This document shows, in pieces, positions 7,871 through 17,110 of a stretch of 64,000 nt of DNA. How positions within the stretch are numbered: position 1 is the stretch's first letter; every line of letters starts with the position of its first letter. Below the pieces are notes generated by a model. The model worked only from the letters and a program-made list of their open reading frames with translations. It had not been told where the DNA came from and ran no database searches. A program made the translations under genes and the position numbers. The stretch is taken from contig DRGL01000055.1 of the NCBI GenBank assembly GCA_011050085.1, positions 1 through 64,000 of the forward strand. Direction: 5' to 3'. The DNA comes from Pricia antarctica. Its GTDB lineage: Bacteria > Bacteroidota > Bacteroidia > Flavobacteriales > Flavobacteriaceae.

Positions 7871-8566
7871 TTATAAAGACTTTTGTTCTTTATTAAATAA
7901 GCGTCTTAAATCTGTATTAAAGAATACCCCAATCTGTAGACGATCAAAGTTGGCAGTCGAAAAATTATTTTTTAAATAACCGGCTTGTACACTTAAACTG
8001 TTGGTAACTTGTATGCCCAATGCGCCATAAAGCCTGTTTTGCCCAAATACTTCATTTTGAAGGTTCAAAAAAATCTCATCATAAAAATTCAAAAAGAAAA
8101 TACCGCTGAGTGGTACAGTTATTTGGAGACGATATCGGGCCCTATGCTGCGTCTCGTTTTGTTCAAAATACTTGATGAAACGTTGCTCGAGACGATAGCG
8201 ATGTTCAAACGCGATCTTACCAACGTTGTTTTTCAAAATAAACTGTTCAAAAATGCGGTGCTCTATGGCATTGGTTTCATTGGGTAATTCTTCAAAAGTA
8301 CGATCCGTTGCAATATACCCATAACCAATGGTGGCTATGGCATCTGAATTGATGTGATAGTTGAGCCCGGTTCTCAATAACAACTGGTTAAAGTTTTTTG
8401 CTTGCTCGTAATAGCGCAACTGTCCTTCGGTATGTAAGCTTACCTTCTCAGAGATTTTATTCGTGCCAAAATACATGTGCCAAGAACCTAACCGGTTTTC
8501 ACCGGTTTCTTGCGCCGTGACGATGGTTGTTAGCAACAGCAATAAAAAGAACGGATATCGATTCAT
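7871..8566 (-). CDS. DUF2490 outer membrane protein
   Basis: A secreted protein of about 231 residues with signal peptide MNRYPFFLLLLLTTIVTAQ, followed by alternating hydrophobic and polar strands such as RLGSWHMYFG, LHTEGQLRYYE and HRIFEQFILKN. This is the pattern of the DUF2490 family, which is predicted to form an outer membrane beta-barrel of unknown function. The reading frame extends upstream to an ATG at 8590. The ATG at 8566 is preferred because it starts directly at the signal peptide, while the extra MRINQINI adds nothing recognisable. It lies 90 bases or so downstream of the phosphatidyltransferase gene on the same strand and could be cotranscribed. Confidence 0.78.
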   Translation of the reverse strand: MNRYPFFLLLLLTTIVTAQETGENRLGSWHMYFGTNKISEKVSLHTEGQLRYYEQAKNFNQLLLRTGLNYHINSDAIATIGYGYIATDRTFEELPNETNAIEHRIFEQFILKNNVGKIAFEHRYRLEQRFIKYFEQNETQHRARYRLQITVPLSGIFFLNFYDEIFLNLQNEVFGQNRLYGALGIQVTNSLSVQAGYLKNNFSTANFDRLQIGVFFNTDLRRLFNKEQKSL

Positions 8567-8658
8567 AATATTGATTTGGTTAATCCTCATTAAATGTTAA
8601 GGTTTCCTACTGGCTTTTATTTTTCAAATCCATTGGATTTAAAACCAATTTCCCAACA

Positions 8659-9438
8659 CTACTTCAGGCAAAAGCGTCTAATCCCGATAAAAACGAATAC
8701 CATTCCTGTATAGCCAATAAAAAACGGAATTATATACCGTTCCAACTTGGCCACCAGCATAACTCCGATACACAACAGCTGAAAACCTAATCCGAATGTC
8801 GAAACAGCGGTCATTAGCCATTTGGGTAGATTTTTGCCGTGCGATGCCTTTGGATCCAAAGCGTAAATAATGCGGTCAAAACCCCCATACATAACCTTAT
8901 AAATCGTAAAAAGAACGTTCACATGATATTGCTTTTCCCCGGAGAGCGCCATCGGTGTATTTATTTCAAAAATACGGCTGGTAGTATCCCCTTGGTATTT
9001 AGTTCTAAGGATTACATAATAATAATTGTAGAGTGTACCCTGAAGTTGAAGGCCGAAAAATGCCAAAAACGTATATATCAGTGAGCCTTCGGTTATCGAA
9101 CGTACACTCAGTAAAATAAGAAGATTTAGTATGATATCAGATACGGAATCTAGATAACGGCCAGTGTAAGAGGGTGTATTTTTGACCCGGGCCAACTCAC
9201 CGTCCGCTGCATCTAAAATGGATTTCACGACTAAAAAGAACAATGCGGCCCATGGCATATGGTTTAGAATACTGATAATGGCGGCCAATCCTGACACTAT
9301 GAATGTCAAGGTCATTTGCACGGGCGTGAAGGCAGTATTCTTCAAAAACCCAGCTATCCATTTAGCAATAGGTCTTCCAAAATCGGATAGGTCAAAGAAT
9401 GAATTGGGCTCGGGAAGTTTTGACATGAGACATACCAC
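8659..9438 (-). CDS. CDP-alcohol phosphatidyltransferase family protein
   Basis: An integral membrane enzyme expected to transfer a phosphatidyl or related phospho-alcohol group from a CDP-linked donor to an alcohol. The family signature is complete: D76, D79-G80, A83-R84, G93, D97 and D101 (in DAADGELAR and GRYLDSVSD). About five hydrophobic helices follow or surround it (for example FIVSGLAAIISIL and LMTAVSTFGLGFQLLCIGVML). At 259 residues it has the usual family length. The reading frame opens at an ATG at 9438, but the ATG at 9426 (MSKLPEP) is an equally likely start. The acceptor alcohol cannot be told from the sequence. Confidence 0.85.
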   Translation of the reverse strand: MVCLMSKLPEPNSFFDLSDFGRPIAKWIAGFLKNTAFTPVQMTLTFIVSGLAAIISILNHMPWAALFFLVVKSILDAADGELARVKNTPSYTGRYLDSVSDIILNLLILLSVRSITEGSLIYTFLAFFGLQLQGTLYNYYYVILRTKYQGDTTSRIFEINTPMALSGEKQYHVNVLFTIYKVMYGGFDRIIYALDPKASHGKNLPKWLMTAVSTFGLGFQLLCIGVMLVAKLERYIIPFFIGYTGMVFVFIGIRRFCLK

Positions 9439-9539
9439 AGAAAATAAAAATCGGAGACGAAAACACGCTGGCCAATAGTATCTTCAAACGGATGGCAAAG
9501 ATAATACTAAAAGTTACTTAAAATTTTCACTTTCTTATT

Positions 9540-9572
9540 TTGTGCTGTTTTCATTGCTAATCCTTACATTTA
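9540..9572 (+). promoter_or_regulatory. Candidate promoter of the ThuA/dehydrogenase gene
   Basis: TTG at 9540-9542 and TACATTTA at 9565-9572 are 22 bases apart. The -7 box has one mismatch to TAnnTTTG. It lies 31 bases upstream of the ATG at 9604. Confidence 0.4.
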
Positions 9573-9603
9573 TAGGCAAAAAATTCATAAACTACACCCT
9601 CAC

Positions 9604-12600
9604 ATGAAAAAAAGTTTCATTTTCTTACTTTTTACACTCGTTTTCATCTTGACAAGTTGCGGCAATAAACGCGACGGAAACCCTAAAGTGCTTGTTTTCT
9701 CTAAAACAATGGGCTTTAAGCACGCCTCGATACCTGCCGGAATAGCCGCAATTCAAAAGTTGGGCGCTGAAAACGGTTTTGAAGTGGATACCACTAAAAA
9801 TGCCGAACTTTTTGATGAAGACAATTTAAAGCAATATTCCGCTGTCATTTTTTTAAGTACTACGATGAACGTTCTTGACGCCAAGCAAGAGGCAGCATTC
9901 GAGCGATATATTCAATCCGGCGGCGGATACGCTGGTATTCATGCAGCTACCGACACCGAATACGACTGGGGTTGGTACACGAAGTTGGTCGGGGCTCAAT
10001 TTCAGAGCCACCCGAGAGGCACGCCAGAAGCGGACTTTATCATTAAGGACAAAAATTTTATTGCCACCGAGTTCTTTACGGATTCTGTTTGGCATAGGTC
10101 AGATGAAATATATAACTATAAAAAAATAAATCCCGATGTAAACGTCGTTATGACGGTTGACGAATCTTCATATGATGGCGGAACGAACGGCGATTACCAT
10201 CCCTTTGCTTGGTACCATGAATACGATGGTGGGCGTGCTTTCTACACAGGAGCTGGCCATACCGATGAAAGTTTTTCAGATGGGCAATTCCTCAAACACA
10301 TTTTGGGAGGTATTGAATATGCCATTGGTGAGAATGAAAATTTAGATTACAGCAAGGCGGTTACACAAATACCACCTGATGCGGACCGATTTTCAAAAAA
10401 GAAATTAATAGTAGGTGAATTTTTTGAACCTACGGAAATGGCGGTTCTTCCAAATAACGATGTTTTAGTCGCGCAACGAAGGGGTGAAATCATGCTGTAT
10501 GAAGATGCGACCCAAGAATTGAAGCAGGTCGCAGCCCTCGATGTCTATTCGAAAACTCTAAATACGCCAGGCGTCAATGCAGAAGAGGGATTGATGGGAT
10601 TGCAAAAGGATCCGAATTATGCCGAAAATCATTGGATTTATCTTTATTATGCCCCTTCTGGGGATGAATCGGTAAATCGGTTATCACGTTTTACGTTTAA
10701 GGATGGCGTTTTTGATAAAGCGTCTGAGCAGGTTATTCTAGATGTAGCCTCGCAACGCGAAATCTGCTGCCACACTGGTGGCTCCATCGCATTTGGCCCT
10801 GATAATCTCCTCTATTTGTCCACAGGGGACAATTCTACCCCTTTCAACGAAAAGGAGGTTACCTATGTAAGTAATGGTTATGCACCATTAAACGATATTC
10901 CAGGTCATAAACAATACGATGCAAGGCGTTCTTCTGGAAATACAAACGATTTACGAGGTAAAATTCTGCGGATAAAAGTAAAAGAAGATGGCAGCTATGA
11001 TATTCCGGAAGGCAACCTTTTTGCGGCAGGTACGGAAAAAACCCGTCCTGAAATATATACGATGGGGCATCGTAATCCGTACAGGATATCGGTAGATCCT
11101 AAAAAAGGATATTTATATTGGGGAGAAGTAGGTCCTGATGCTCGTGAAGATTCTTTAGCAACCAGAGGTCCGCGTGGGTATGACGAAATGAATCAGGCAC
11201 GTGAGGCCGGAAATTACGGTTGGCCTCTATTTATTGGTGATAATAAACCTTATGTTGACTATGACTATACCAATGGAGAGAGCGGTACTGCCTTTAATCC
11301 GGAAAAGCCAATAAATGATTCTAAAAATAATACAGGCCTTACTGAACTGCCACCAGCGCAGCCTGCCTTTGCGTTTTATCCCTATGGCGAATCTTCAGAA
11401 TTCCCTCAATTAGGCTCTGGAGGAAGAAATGCCATGGCAGGTCCAACCTACTATTCTGATTTATATCCCAATGGAGGTCAAATTCCCGATTATTACGATG
11501 GTAAGGTTATTATTTATGATTGGATGAGGGGTTGGATGAAAGCAGTGACTCTATTCGATGATGGTAGCTTCAACAAGATGGAGCCCTTTGCTTCCGATAT
11601 TGAGTTGAATAACTTGATCGATATGGAATTGAGCGATGATGGCCGTATTTATCTTCTAGAATATGGTAGCGGGTGGTTCTCTAAAAATGAGAACTCAGCA
11701 CTAAGCTATATAGAATACAATGGTGGAAACCGCCCCCCGCTAATCGATAATATGATTGTAGACAAGACTTCGGGAAAACTCCCACTGTCGGTAACTGCAA
11801 AAATCGAAGCTAAGGATCGTGAAGATGATGCCCTTACCTATGTTTGGGATTTAGGCAACGGGGAAACCAAAGAAACAAAAGAGCCAGAGGTTTCCTATAC
11901 CTATGAAAATGCCGGCGATTATGCTGTTTCAGTAACGGTAAAAGATGATAAGGGCGAAACTGCGAAAAGTGAAACCATTCCCGTAATTGCAGGTAATTCA
12001 AGGCCTGAGGTTGCGATAAATATGAATGGCGGTAACACTTCCTTTTTCTTACAAGGTGTGCCGATAACCTACTCAGTGTCCGCCACCGATGCTGACGGTG
12101 ATGCCATAGATCCTTCGAACCTTTTCGTTTCGGTCGATTATCTCGAAAGTTATGATCAGCAGAATCAATCTTTGGGACACCAACAAGTTTCGGCAGCGAT
12201 TACGGGTAAGGCGTTGACACAGGGAATGGATTGCAAAACCTGTCACAAGGAAGCGGAAGCATCCATCGGCCCGAATTACTTGGATGTAGCCAAAAAATAT
12301 GCCGGTGAAGCGGACGGAAAAAGTTATTTACAGAAAAAAATTGTTTCCGGTGGAGGTGGTGTTTGGGGAGAAGTAGTAATGCCCGCACATCCTAATGTCA
12401 CACAGGATGAAACGAGACAAATTGTTGAGTACATCATGGCGTTGGCAGATAACTCCGCAAAGGAAAAGTCTTTGCCAGCTTCAGGTACCATTCAGCCCAA
12501 TCCTAAGCAAGGTGACAATGTAATGGTATTGACTGCAAGTTATACCGATAATGGTGCAGAGGGCACAATCCCCTTGACCGGTGTCAAATCTGTTGCTTTG

Positions 12601-13014
12601 CAAGGAAGTACGGTAACTTTCTCTGATAAAACTAAAACAGATGGCTTTACTGCGATGGAGTTCAATGGTCAAAATTTGTTAGTGATACCAAAAGAGAAGG
12701 GCTGGTTTGCACTTGAAAATATCGATTTAACAGGAGTCGAATCAGCTACTTTGACCGCTGGATGGCAAGAAGCCCCGCAAACGGCTCTTGATTTTGAAAT
12801 GTACCTTAATTCTCCTGACGGGAAACTTCTTGGTAAAGGTAGCATGGCCAAACCAAAAGCGGGAGCACCTGGTGGAACGATAGCGATTTCGCTGGAAAAT
12901 GATTCAGCCATTAAGGCGGATGAAATATATTTCGTTTATAAGCCAAAAGACGGCGTAGAAAGAGGTGCTGGACCAGTAGCGTTGACCAATGTTCGTTTTG
13001 ATTCGAAATCGTAG
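9604..13014 (+). CDS. ThuA / sugar dehydrogenase / PKD / cytochrome c lipoprotein
   Basis: A 1136-residue exported lipoprotein (lipobox LTSC, Cys19). In order: a ThuA-like domain at about 27-240 (VLVFSKTMGFKHASI, GGGYAGIHAATD, GRAFYTGAGHTD); a glucose/sorbosone dehydrogenase-like six-bladed propeller at about 255-700 (EGLMGLQKDP, LYLSTGDN, DLRGKILRI, EIYTMGHRNPYRI); a PKD domain at about 710-800; a c-type cytochrome with haem motif C877-KT-C880-H881 and likely axial M926; and a C-terminal beta-sandwich, probably carbohydrate-binding. The likely role is oxidation of a sugar or sugar derivative at the cell surface or in the periplasm, with electrons passed through the fused haem. The substrate is unknown. 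It is transcribed alone and ends at a strong terminator. Confidence 0.88.
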   Translation: MKKSFIFLLFTLVFILTSCGNKRDGNPKVLVFSKTMGFKHASIPAGIAAIQKLGAENGFEVDTTKNAELFDEDNLKQYSAVIFLSTTMNVLDAKQEAAFERYIQSGGGYAGIHAATDTEYDWGWYTKLVGAQFQSHPRGTPEADFIIKDKNFIATEFFTDSVWHRSDEIYNYKKINPDVNVVMTVDESSYDGGTNGDYHPFAWYHEYDGGRAFYTGAGHTDESFSDGQFLKHILGGIEYAIGENENLDYSKAVTQIPPDADRFSKKKLIVGEFFEPTEMAVLPNNDVLVAQRRGEIMLYEDATQELKQVAALDVYSKTLNTPGVNAEEGLMGLQKDPNYAENHWIYLYYAPSGDESVNRLSRFTFKDGVFDKASEQVILDVASQREICCHTGGSIAFGPDNLLYLSTGDNSTPFNEKEVTYVSNGYAPLNDIPGHKQYDARRSSGNTNDLRGKILRIKVKEDGSYDIPEGNLFAAGTEKTRPEIYTMGHRNPYRISVDPKKGYLYWGEVGPDAREDSLATRGPRGYDEMNQAREAGNYGWPLFIGDNKPYVDYDYTNGESGTAFNPEKPINDSKNNTGLTELPPAQPAFAFYPYGESSEFPQLGSGGRNAMAGPTYYSDLYPNGGQIPDYYDGKVIIYDWMRGWMKAVTLFDDGSFNKMEPFASDIELNNLIDMELSDDGRIYLLEYGSGWFSKNENSALSYIEYNGGNRPPLIDNMIVDKTSGKLPLSVTAKIEAKDREDDALTYVWDLGNGETKETKEPEVSYTYENAGDYAVSVTVKDDKGETAKSETIPVIAGNSRPEVAINMNGGNTSFFLQGVPITYSVSATDADGDAIDPSNLFVSVDYLESYDQQNQSLGHQQVSAAITGKALTQGMDCKTCHKEAEASIGPNYLDVAKKYAGEADGKSYLQKKIVSGGGGVWGEVVMPAHPNVTQDETRQIVEYIMALADNSAKEKSLPASGTIQPNPKQGDNVMVLTASYTDNGAEGTIPLTGVKSVALQGSTVTFSDKTKTDGFTAMEFNGQNLLVIPKEKGWFALENIDLTGVESATLTAGWQEAPQTALDFEMYLNSPDGKLLGKGSMAKPKAGAPGGTIAISLENDSAIKADEIYFVYKPKDGVERGAGPVALTNVRFDSKS

Positions 13015-13090
13015 TTGGCATACACGTTGAATCCCCTAAACTTTTGAAGACAGGGAATACTTACTAGATGTCGTGATTACCGTATTATTA

Positions 13091-13125
13091 AAATCCCTTG
13101 TTCTGATGAAGACAAGGGATTTTTT
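13091..13125 (+). terminator. Intrinsic terminator
   Basis: AAATCCCTTGT (13091-13101) pairs with ACAAGGGATTT (13112-13122) around a 10-base loop and runs into TTTTTT. It lies 76 bases after the 9604 gene stop. The S9 peptidase gene converges from the other side. Confidence 0.9.
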
Positions 13126-13223
13126 ATATTCTGTAAGTGACCAATACTTTGTAAATAGATGAATAAACAGTCGCCAATTTTAGTTGGTTAAAAATCCAAC
13201 CTTTAGTGGAGACTTGCCTTTGT

Positions 13224-15230
13224 TTATTTCACATACTTCTTTAACCAAGCCAAATAGCGTTCCATACGATCCTTTTGAAACGAAGGCCGTCGAATACCGT
13301 GATGCTCATCAGGGTAGACAATCAATTGTGTTTCCCTACCCAAACGCTTCATGCCAAGATACATTTGTTCGGAATTCTGTATTGGTACGTTCCAGTCGTC
13401 GCTACCGCCCATCCATAGGGTTGGGGTAACTATTTTTGCGATATCGTTAAAGGGGGAGATACGCTCCCATGCCTCTGCATTTTCCCATGGCAGGCCTAGT
13501 TCCTGCTCCCAGGTTAGTTGATAATGGTCGTGCCCATAGTTAGCGCGGTAAAGTGCTTCACTGGCACCAGACATCGCTGCCTTAAATCGATCTGTTTTCG
13601 TAATGACATAATTGGTGAGAATGCCTCCATACGACCAACCGCCAACGGCCAATTTGTTGGGGTCGGCATATCCTTCTTCGATAGCATAGTCAACGCCGGC
13701 CATAACATCTTCGAAGTCAGGCCCGCCCCAATCGGCAAATAAGGCCTTTGAAAATTCTTCACCATAGCCAGTCGAACCTCTTGGATTTATAAGTAAGACC
13801 ACATAGCCATTAGCCGCGAAAAGCTGAGGTTCGGAATCGAACGAAAAATCATATTGTGAAGTAGGCCCGCCGTGTAACCATAAAATAGTTGGATATTTTT
13901 TAGAGCTATCGAAATCTATGGGCTTTACTACGAAACCTTCTACGGGAGTACCATCTTTGCTCTTGAACTTGATTTCTTCAATGCTTGGTTTTTTTACGTT
14001 GGCCAAAACATCATCGTCAACGTTTGTGAGTTCCCGAAGCATATTATCTTCAAAAACATACAGGTTATTGGGTCGATTTGCCTTACCGGTTAGGGTAACT
14101 ATTTGATTTTCATGAAGGTCATAATCCCCAATACTAATATCTCCCGTTACGACTTTCTTTAAACGATTACCACTAATTCCCGTCGAAGCTAGCACGCTTG
14201 TGCCGTTTTCTTCTAATAAAAAATAAATTGATTTTCCGTCCTCCGAAAATTTCGGCTTTGAAATATTCCTGTCGAGATCGGTAGTCAATACTTTCGCAGT
14301 CCCGCCATCTGCAGGTGAAATCGCCAGTTTTTCACCAGCGTACCATAAAATTTTACCGTTAGTGACAGTTTTGTAGGCTATCGATTTTCCGTCGGGGCTC
14401 CAAGTCGGGGAATTATCTTGGTTCGGGTTTGTGGTTACCTGTGTCAATTGTTGTTCCTTACTACCCTTAAGCGCATCGACTACCCATATATTCGAATCTG
14501 AATTACCATCAGGATCTTCTGTACGGTTGCTGGCAAATGCAATTTTTGTTCCGTCAGGACTCCATATGGGGTCACTGTCGTCAAAATCTCCGAAGGTTAA
14601 TTGCACAGGAATACTATCACCGGGCACCAAGGTATAAATGTGTTTTCGATAACGGTCTAAATAACCGACATAGTCTTGCTTGAACTGTCTTCTGTCTATA
14701 ACGAAAGGTTTCGGTTTTTTGTCATCCTCTTTATCCGCCGTGAGCTCTTCCGGTTTGGGGTCGGTCAAAACCAACATCAATTTGTTACCTACGGGAGACC
14801 ATGCATGGCCTTCTACGCCTTGCCGAATTTTGCTTAATACTTGGGCATCGCCACCCATTCGGTTAGATGTCCACACCTGGGTTTTATCATCTTCCCCCTT
14901 ACTGGCCAAAAATGAAAGATATTTGTTATCAGGGCTCCACTTCGGCTCACTAGCTGAATAGTCTTTACCAGAAATAGCAATGGCCTCACCTCCAAAGAAG
15001 GGGATGATGTATACCCGCTTTATGCTCTTGTCTTTTTTCAAGTCATTTTCTGAAACCGTATAGGCTACCCACTTACCATCAGGACTGATTTCTACATCCC
15101 GAACCGTTTTCAGGTTCAAGATAATATCGATAGTCAAAGGGTTTTTACCATCTTGAGCATTTAAATAATTGGAAAACATCCCAAAAATGGTCATTACTAA
15201 AAATGCAATTTTAATTTTCATAACATACAT
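13224..15230 (-). CDS. S9 family prolyl oligopeptidase-type peptidase
   Basis: A secreted serine peptidase, probably cleaving short peptides or acyl-amino acid termini in the periplasm. The 668-residue product has a signal peptide ending in NAQ (about residue 26), an N-terminal beta-propeller with TolB-like repeats (ISPDGKWVAYT, WSPDNKYLSFLASK, WSPDGTKIAFASNR) to about residue 400, and a C-terminal alpha/beta hydrolase. The catalytic triad is visible as S533 (GGWSYGG), D612 (GGSDDWNVP) and H643/H644 (DEHHGI). The first ATG gives MYVMKIK; the ATG three codons later (15221) is an equally good start. It sits 48 bases downstream of the M1 peptidase gene on the same strand, which suggests a peptide-degrading operon. 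Confidence 0.93.
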   Translation of the reverse strand: MYVMKIKIAFLVMTIFGMFSNYLNAQDGKNPLTIDIILNLKTVRDVEISPDGKWVAYTVSENDLKKDKSIKRVYIIPFFGGEAIAISGKDYSASEPKWSPDNKYLSFLASKGEDDKTQVWTSNRMGGDAQVLSKIRQGVEGHAWSPVGNKLMLVLTDPKPEELTADKEDDKKPKPFVIDRRQFKQDYVGYLDRYRKHIYTLVPGDSIPVQLTFGDFDDSDPIWSPDGTKIAFASNRTEDPDGNSDSNIWVVDALKGSKEQQLTQVTTNPNQDNSPTWSPDGKSIAYKTVTNGKILWYAGEKLAISPADGGTAKVLTTDLDRNISKPKFSEDGKSIYFLLEENGTSVLASTGISGNRLKKVVTGDISIGDYDLHENQIVTLTGKANRPNNLYVFEDNMLRELTNVDDDVLANVKKPSIEEIKFKSKDGTPVEGFVVKPIDFDSSKKYPTILWLHGGPTSQYDFSFDSEPQLFAANGYVVLLINPRGSTGYGEEFSKALFADWGGPDFEDVMAGVDYAIEEGYADPNKLAVGGWSYGGILTNYVITKTDRFKAAMSGASEALYRANYGHDHYQLTWEQELGLPWENAEAWERISPFNDIAKIVTPTLWMGGSDDWNVPIQNSEQMYLGMKRLGRETQLIVYPDEHHGIRRPSFQKDRMERYLAWLKKYVK

Positions 15231-15278
15231 GGATTTAGAGTAGATAATTTTCAGGTGTTAGGTTTATGCGCACGGATT

Positions 15279-16889
15279 CTATAACTTTTTAGCTGTCACA
15301 TAGAAATTACGGTCCACTTCTAAATTTGATATTTCATCCTTAAATTTTTCTGTTTTCCATTTTTCGGTAGGAGTAATCCACTGAGTTTTACTACCTATTT
15401 GAATTTTAAGGGGCATCTTAAAACCTTGCACAACTTCGGAGTACCTATATTTTAGAGAATTGCCTTCTACAGTATATTCCATTATTGGAATTTTGGTAGT
15501 TCTCAAATATTGATCGAAAACTTTGGATAAATCGATTCCTGATTTTTTAGAAATATAGTCCTCGATTTCCTTGGTTGTTACGGTTTTATGATAGAATTCT
15601 TTATTCAATCCGCGTAAAACCTCTCGCCATTTTTCGTCGTCATCAACCAGCTGCCGGATGGTATGTAACATATTAGCTCCCTTATAGTACATATCTTTTG
15701 AACCTTCTTGATTCACATCATAGGGTCCGATAATAGGTTTGTCGTTTACTATATTTTTCCTAGTTCCGATAACGTAATCGGCCGACGCCTCTTTACCATA
15801 GTAATAATCTAACATAAGATTTTCGGAGTAGGCCGTAAACGATTCATGGATCCACATATCGGCAATATCCTTATAGGTGATATTATTGGCGAACCATTCG
15901 TGCCCGGACTCGTGTACTATTATAAAGTCGAATTTCAATCCCCAACCTGTGTCTGATAAATCTTTGCCAAGGTATCCGTTCTGGAAGTTGTTGCCATAGG
16001 TGACGGAACTTTGGTGCTCCATACCTAAATATGGAACTTCGACCAATTTATAACTATCTTCATAAAATGGATAAGGGCCGAACCAATGCTCGAAGGCTTT
16101 CATCATCTTCGGGGCATCTTGAAATTGTTTTTTAGCTTTTTCAAGATTATCCCGCAATACATAATAGTCCATATCAAGCTCGCCTTTTTCACCTTTATAT
16201 TTTTCTCCGAAATGCACGTAATCCCCTATATTAATGTTAACCCCATAGTTGTTGATGGGATTTGAAACAAACCAGCTGTAGGTGTTCGTGGTGGAATCAA
16301 CTTTTCGTAGTCGGCCGTTAGAAACGTCCATTAAGCCTTTAGGGGCTTTTATTCTGATGAGCATACTGTCGACTTCATCATACATATGATCTTTATTGGG
16401 CCACCAGACACTGGCTCCGAGTCCTTGGTTAGAGGTAGCTACAAAATCTTTATTGTTATCATCTTTTTTCCATGAAAATCCCCCGTCCCACGGTGCACGA
16501 ACGGCTTCCTTTGGATGCCCGGAGTAGTGGACAAGGATTTCGTTAACGTCTCCTTTTATTTGTTTTTTTATAAGTTGTACAAAATGGGCATTGCCTTTGT
16601 TTTCTACTTTTAGTTCCTTACCGTCTTGGGTGACCTTTTCAATTTTTAAAGGAGGCTGTAAATCGACTTGTAGTACTTTATTGGGTTTCAAAACTTCGTA
16701 GCGAATCGTATTTTGTCCTGAAATAAACTTTTGATCAGGATTTACCTCGACATAGAGGTCGTAGTAATTTAGGTCCCACCATTCGCGTTCTGGGGTAATA
16801 CTCCCTCTCAAAGTATCTTGCTCAGTAAAATCTTGGCCAAATGTCGCCGTTGAAATTGAAAGTAATAGTACGTAGATAATATTTTTCAT
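15279..16889 (-). CDS. M1 family zinc metallopeptidase
   Basis: A secreted aminopeptidase-type enzyme. The 536-residue protein has a signal peptide (AFG-Q near 17-19), an N-terminal beta-sandwich at about 25-220 and a thermolysin-like catalytic domain. The zinc motif is H326-E327-S-G-H330 with E349 in WIHESFTAYSE. The substrate-binding loop reads GMEHQSS (from 289) in place of the canonical GxMEN, as in several bacterial M1 relatives. It lacks the large C-terminal helical domain of PepN and so is the short form. It is upstream of the S9 gene and downstream of a 221-bp gap after the M28 peptidase. Confidence 0.92.
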   Translation of the reverse strand: MKNIIYVLLLSISTATFGQDFTEQDTLRGSITPEREWWDLNYYDLYVEVNPDQKFISGQNTIRYEVLKPNKVLQVDLQPPLKIEKVTQDGKELKVENKGNAHFVQLIKKQIKGDVNEILVHYSGHPKEAVRAPWDGGFSWKKDDNNKDFVATSNQGLGASVWWPNKDHMYDEVDSMLIRIKAPKGLMDVSNGRLRKVDSTTNTYSWFVSNPINNYGVNINIGDYVHFGEKYKGEKGELDMDYYVLRDNLEKAKKQFQDAPKMMKAFEHWFGPYPFYEDSYKLVEVPYLGMEHQSSVTYGNNFQNGYLGKDLSDTGWGLKFDFIIVHESGHEWFANNITYKDIADMWIHESFTAYSENLMLDYYYGKEASADYVIGTRKNIVNDKPIIGPYDVNQEGSKDMYYKGANMLHTIRQLVDDDEKWREVLRGLNKEFYHKTVTTKEIEDYISKKSGIDLSKVFDQYLRTTKIPIMEYTVEGNSLKYRYSEVVQGFKMPLKIQIGSKTQWITPTEKWKTEKFKDEISNLEVDRNFYVTAKKL

Positions 16890-17110
16890 AATCTATATCT
16901 TTAATTTTAGCTTGTTCAATGTAATTTTTTTGGATGGTCGCGCAGTGTACTAAGTTGGTTTGTTTTAATATGCTCTAAGTATAGAAAGCTCTTTGTACGT
17001 TTAAGCCTGAGACGCTTAATCCGACGATTCAGAACTATCAAATTACCATTTTTTAGACTCACAAAACATATAGTTCTGACTAGTACTTCCTTTACTTCTA
17101 CATGCTTATT

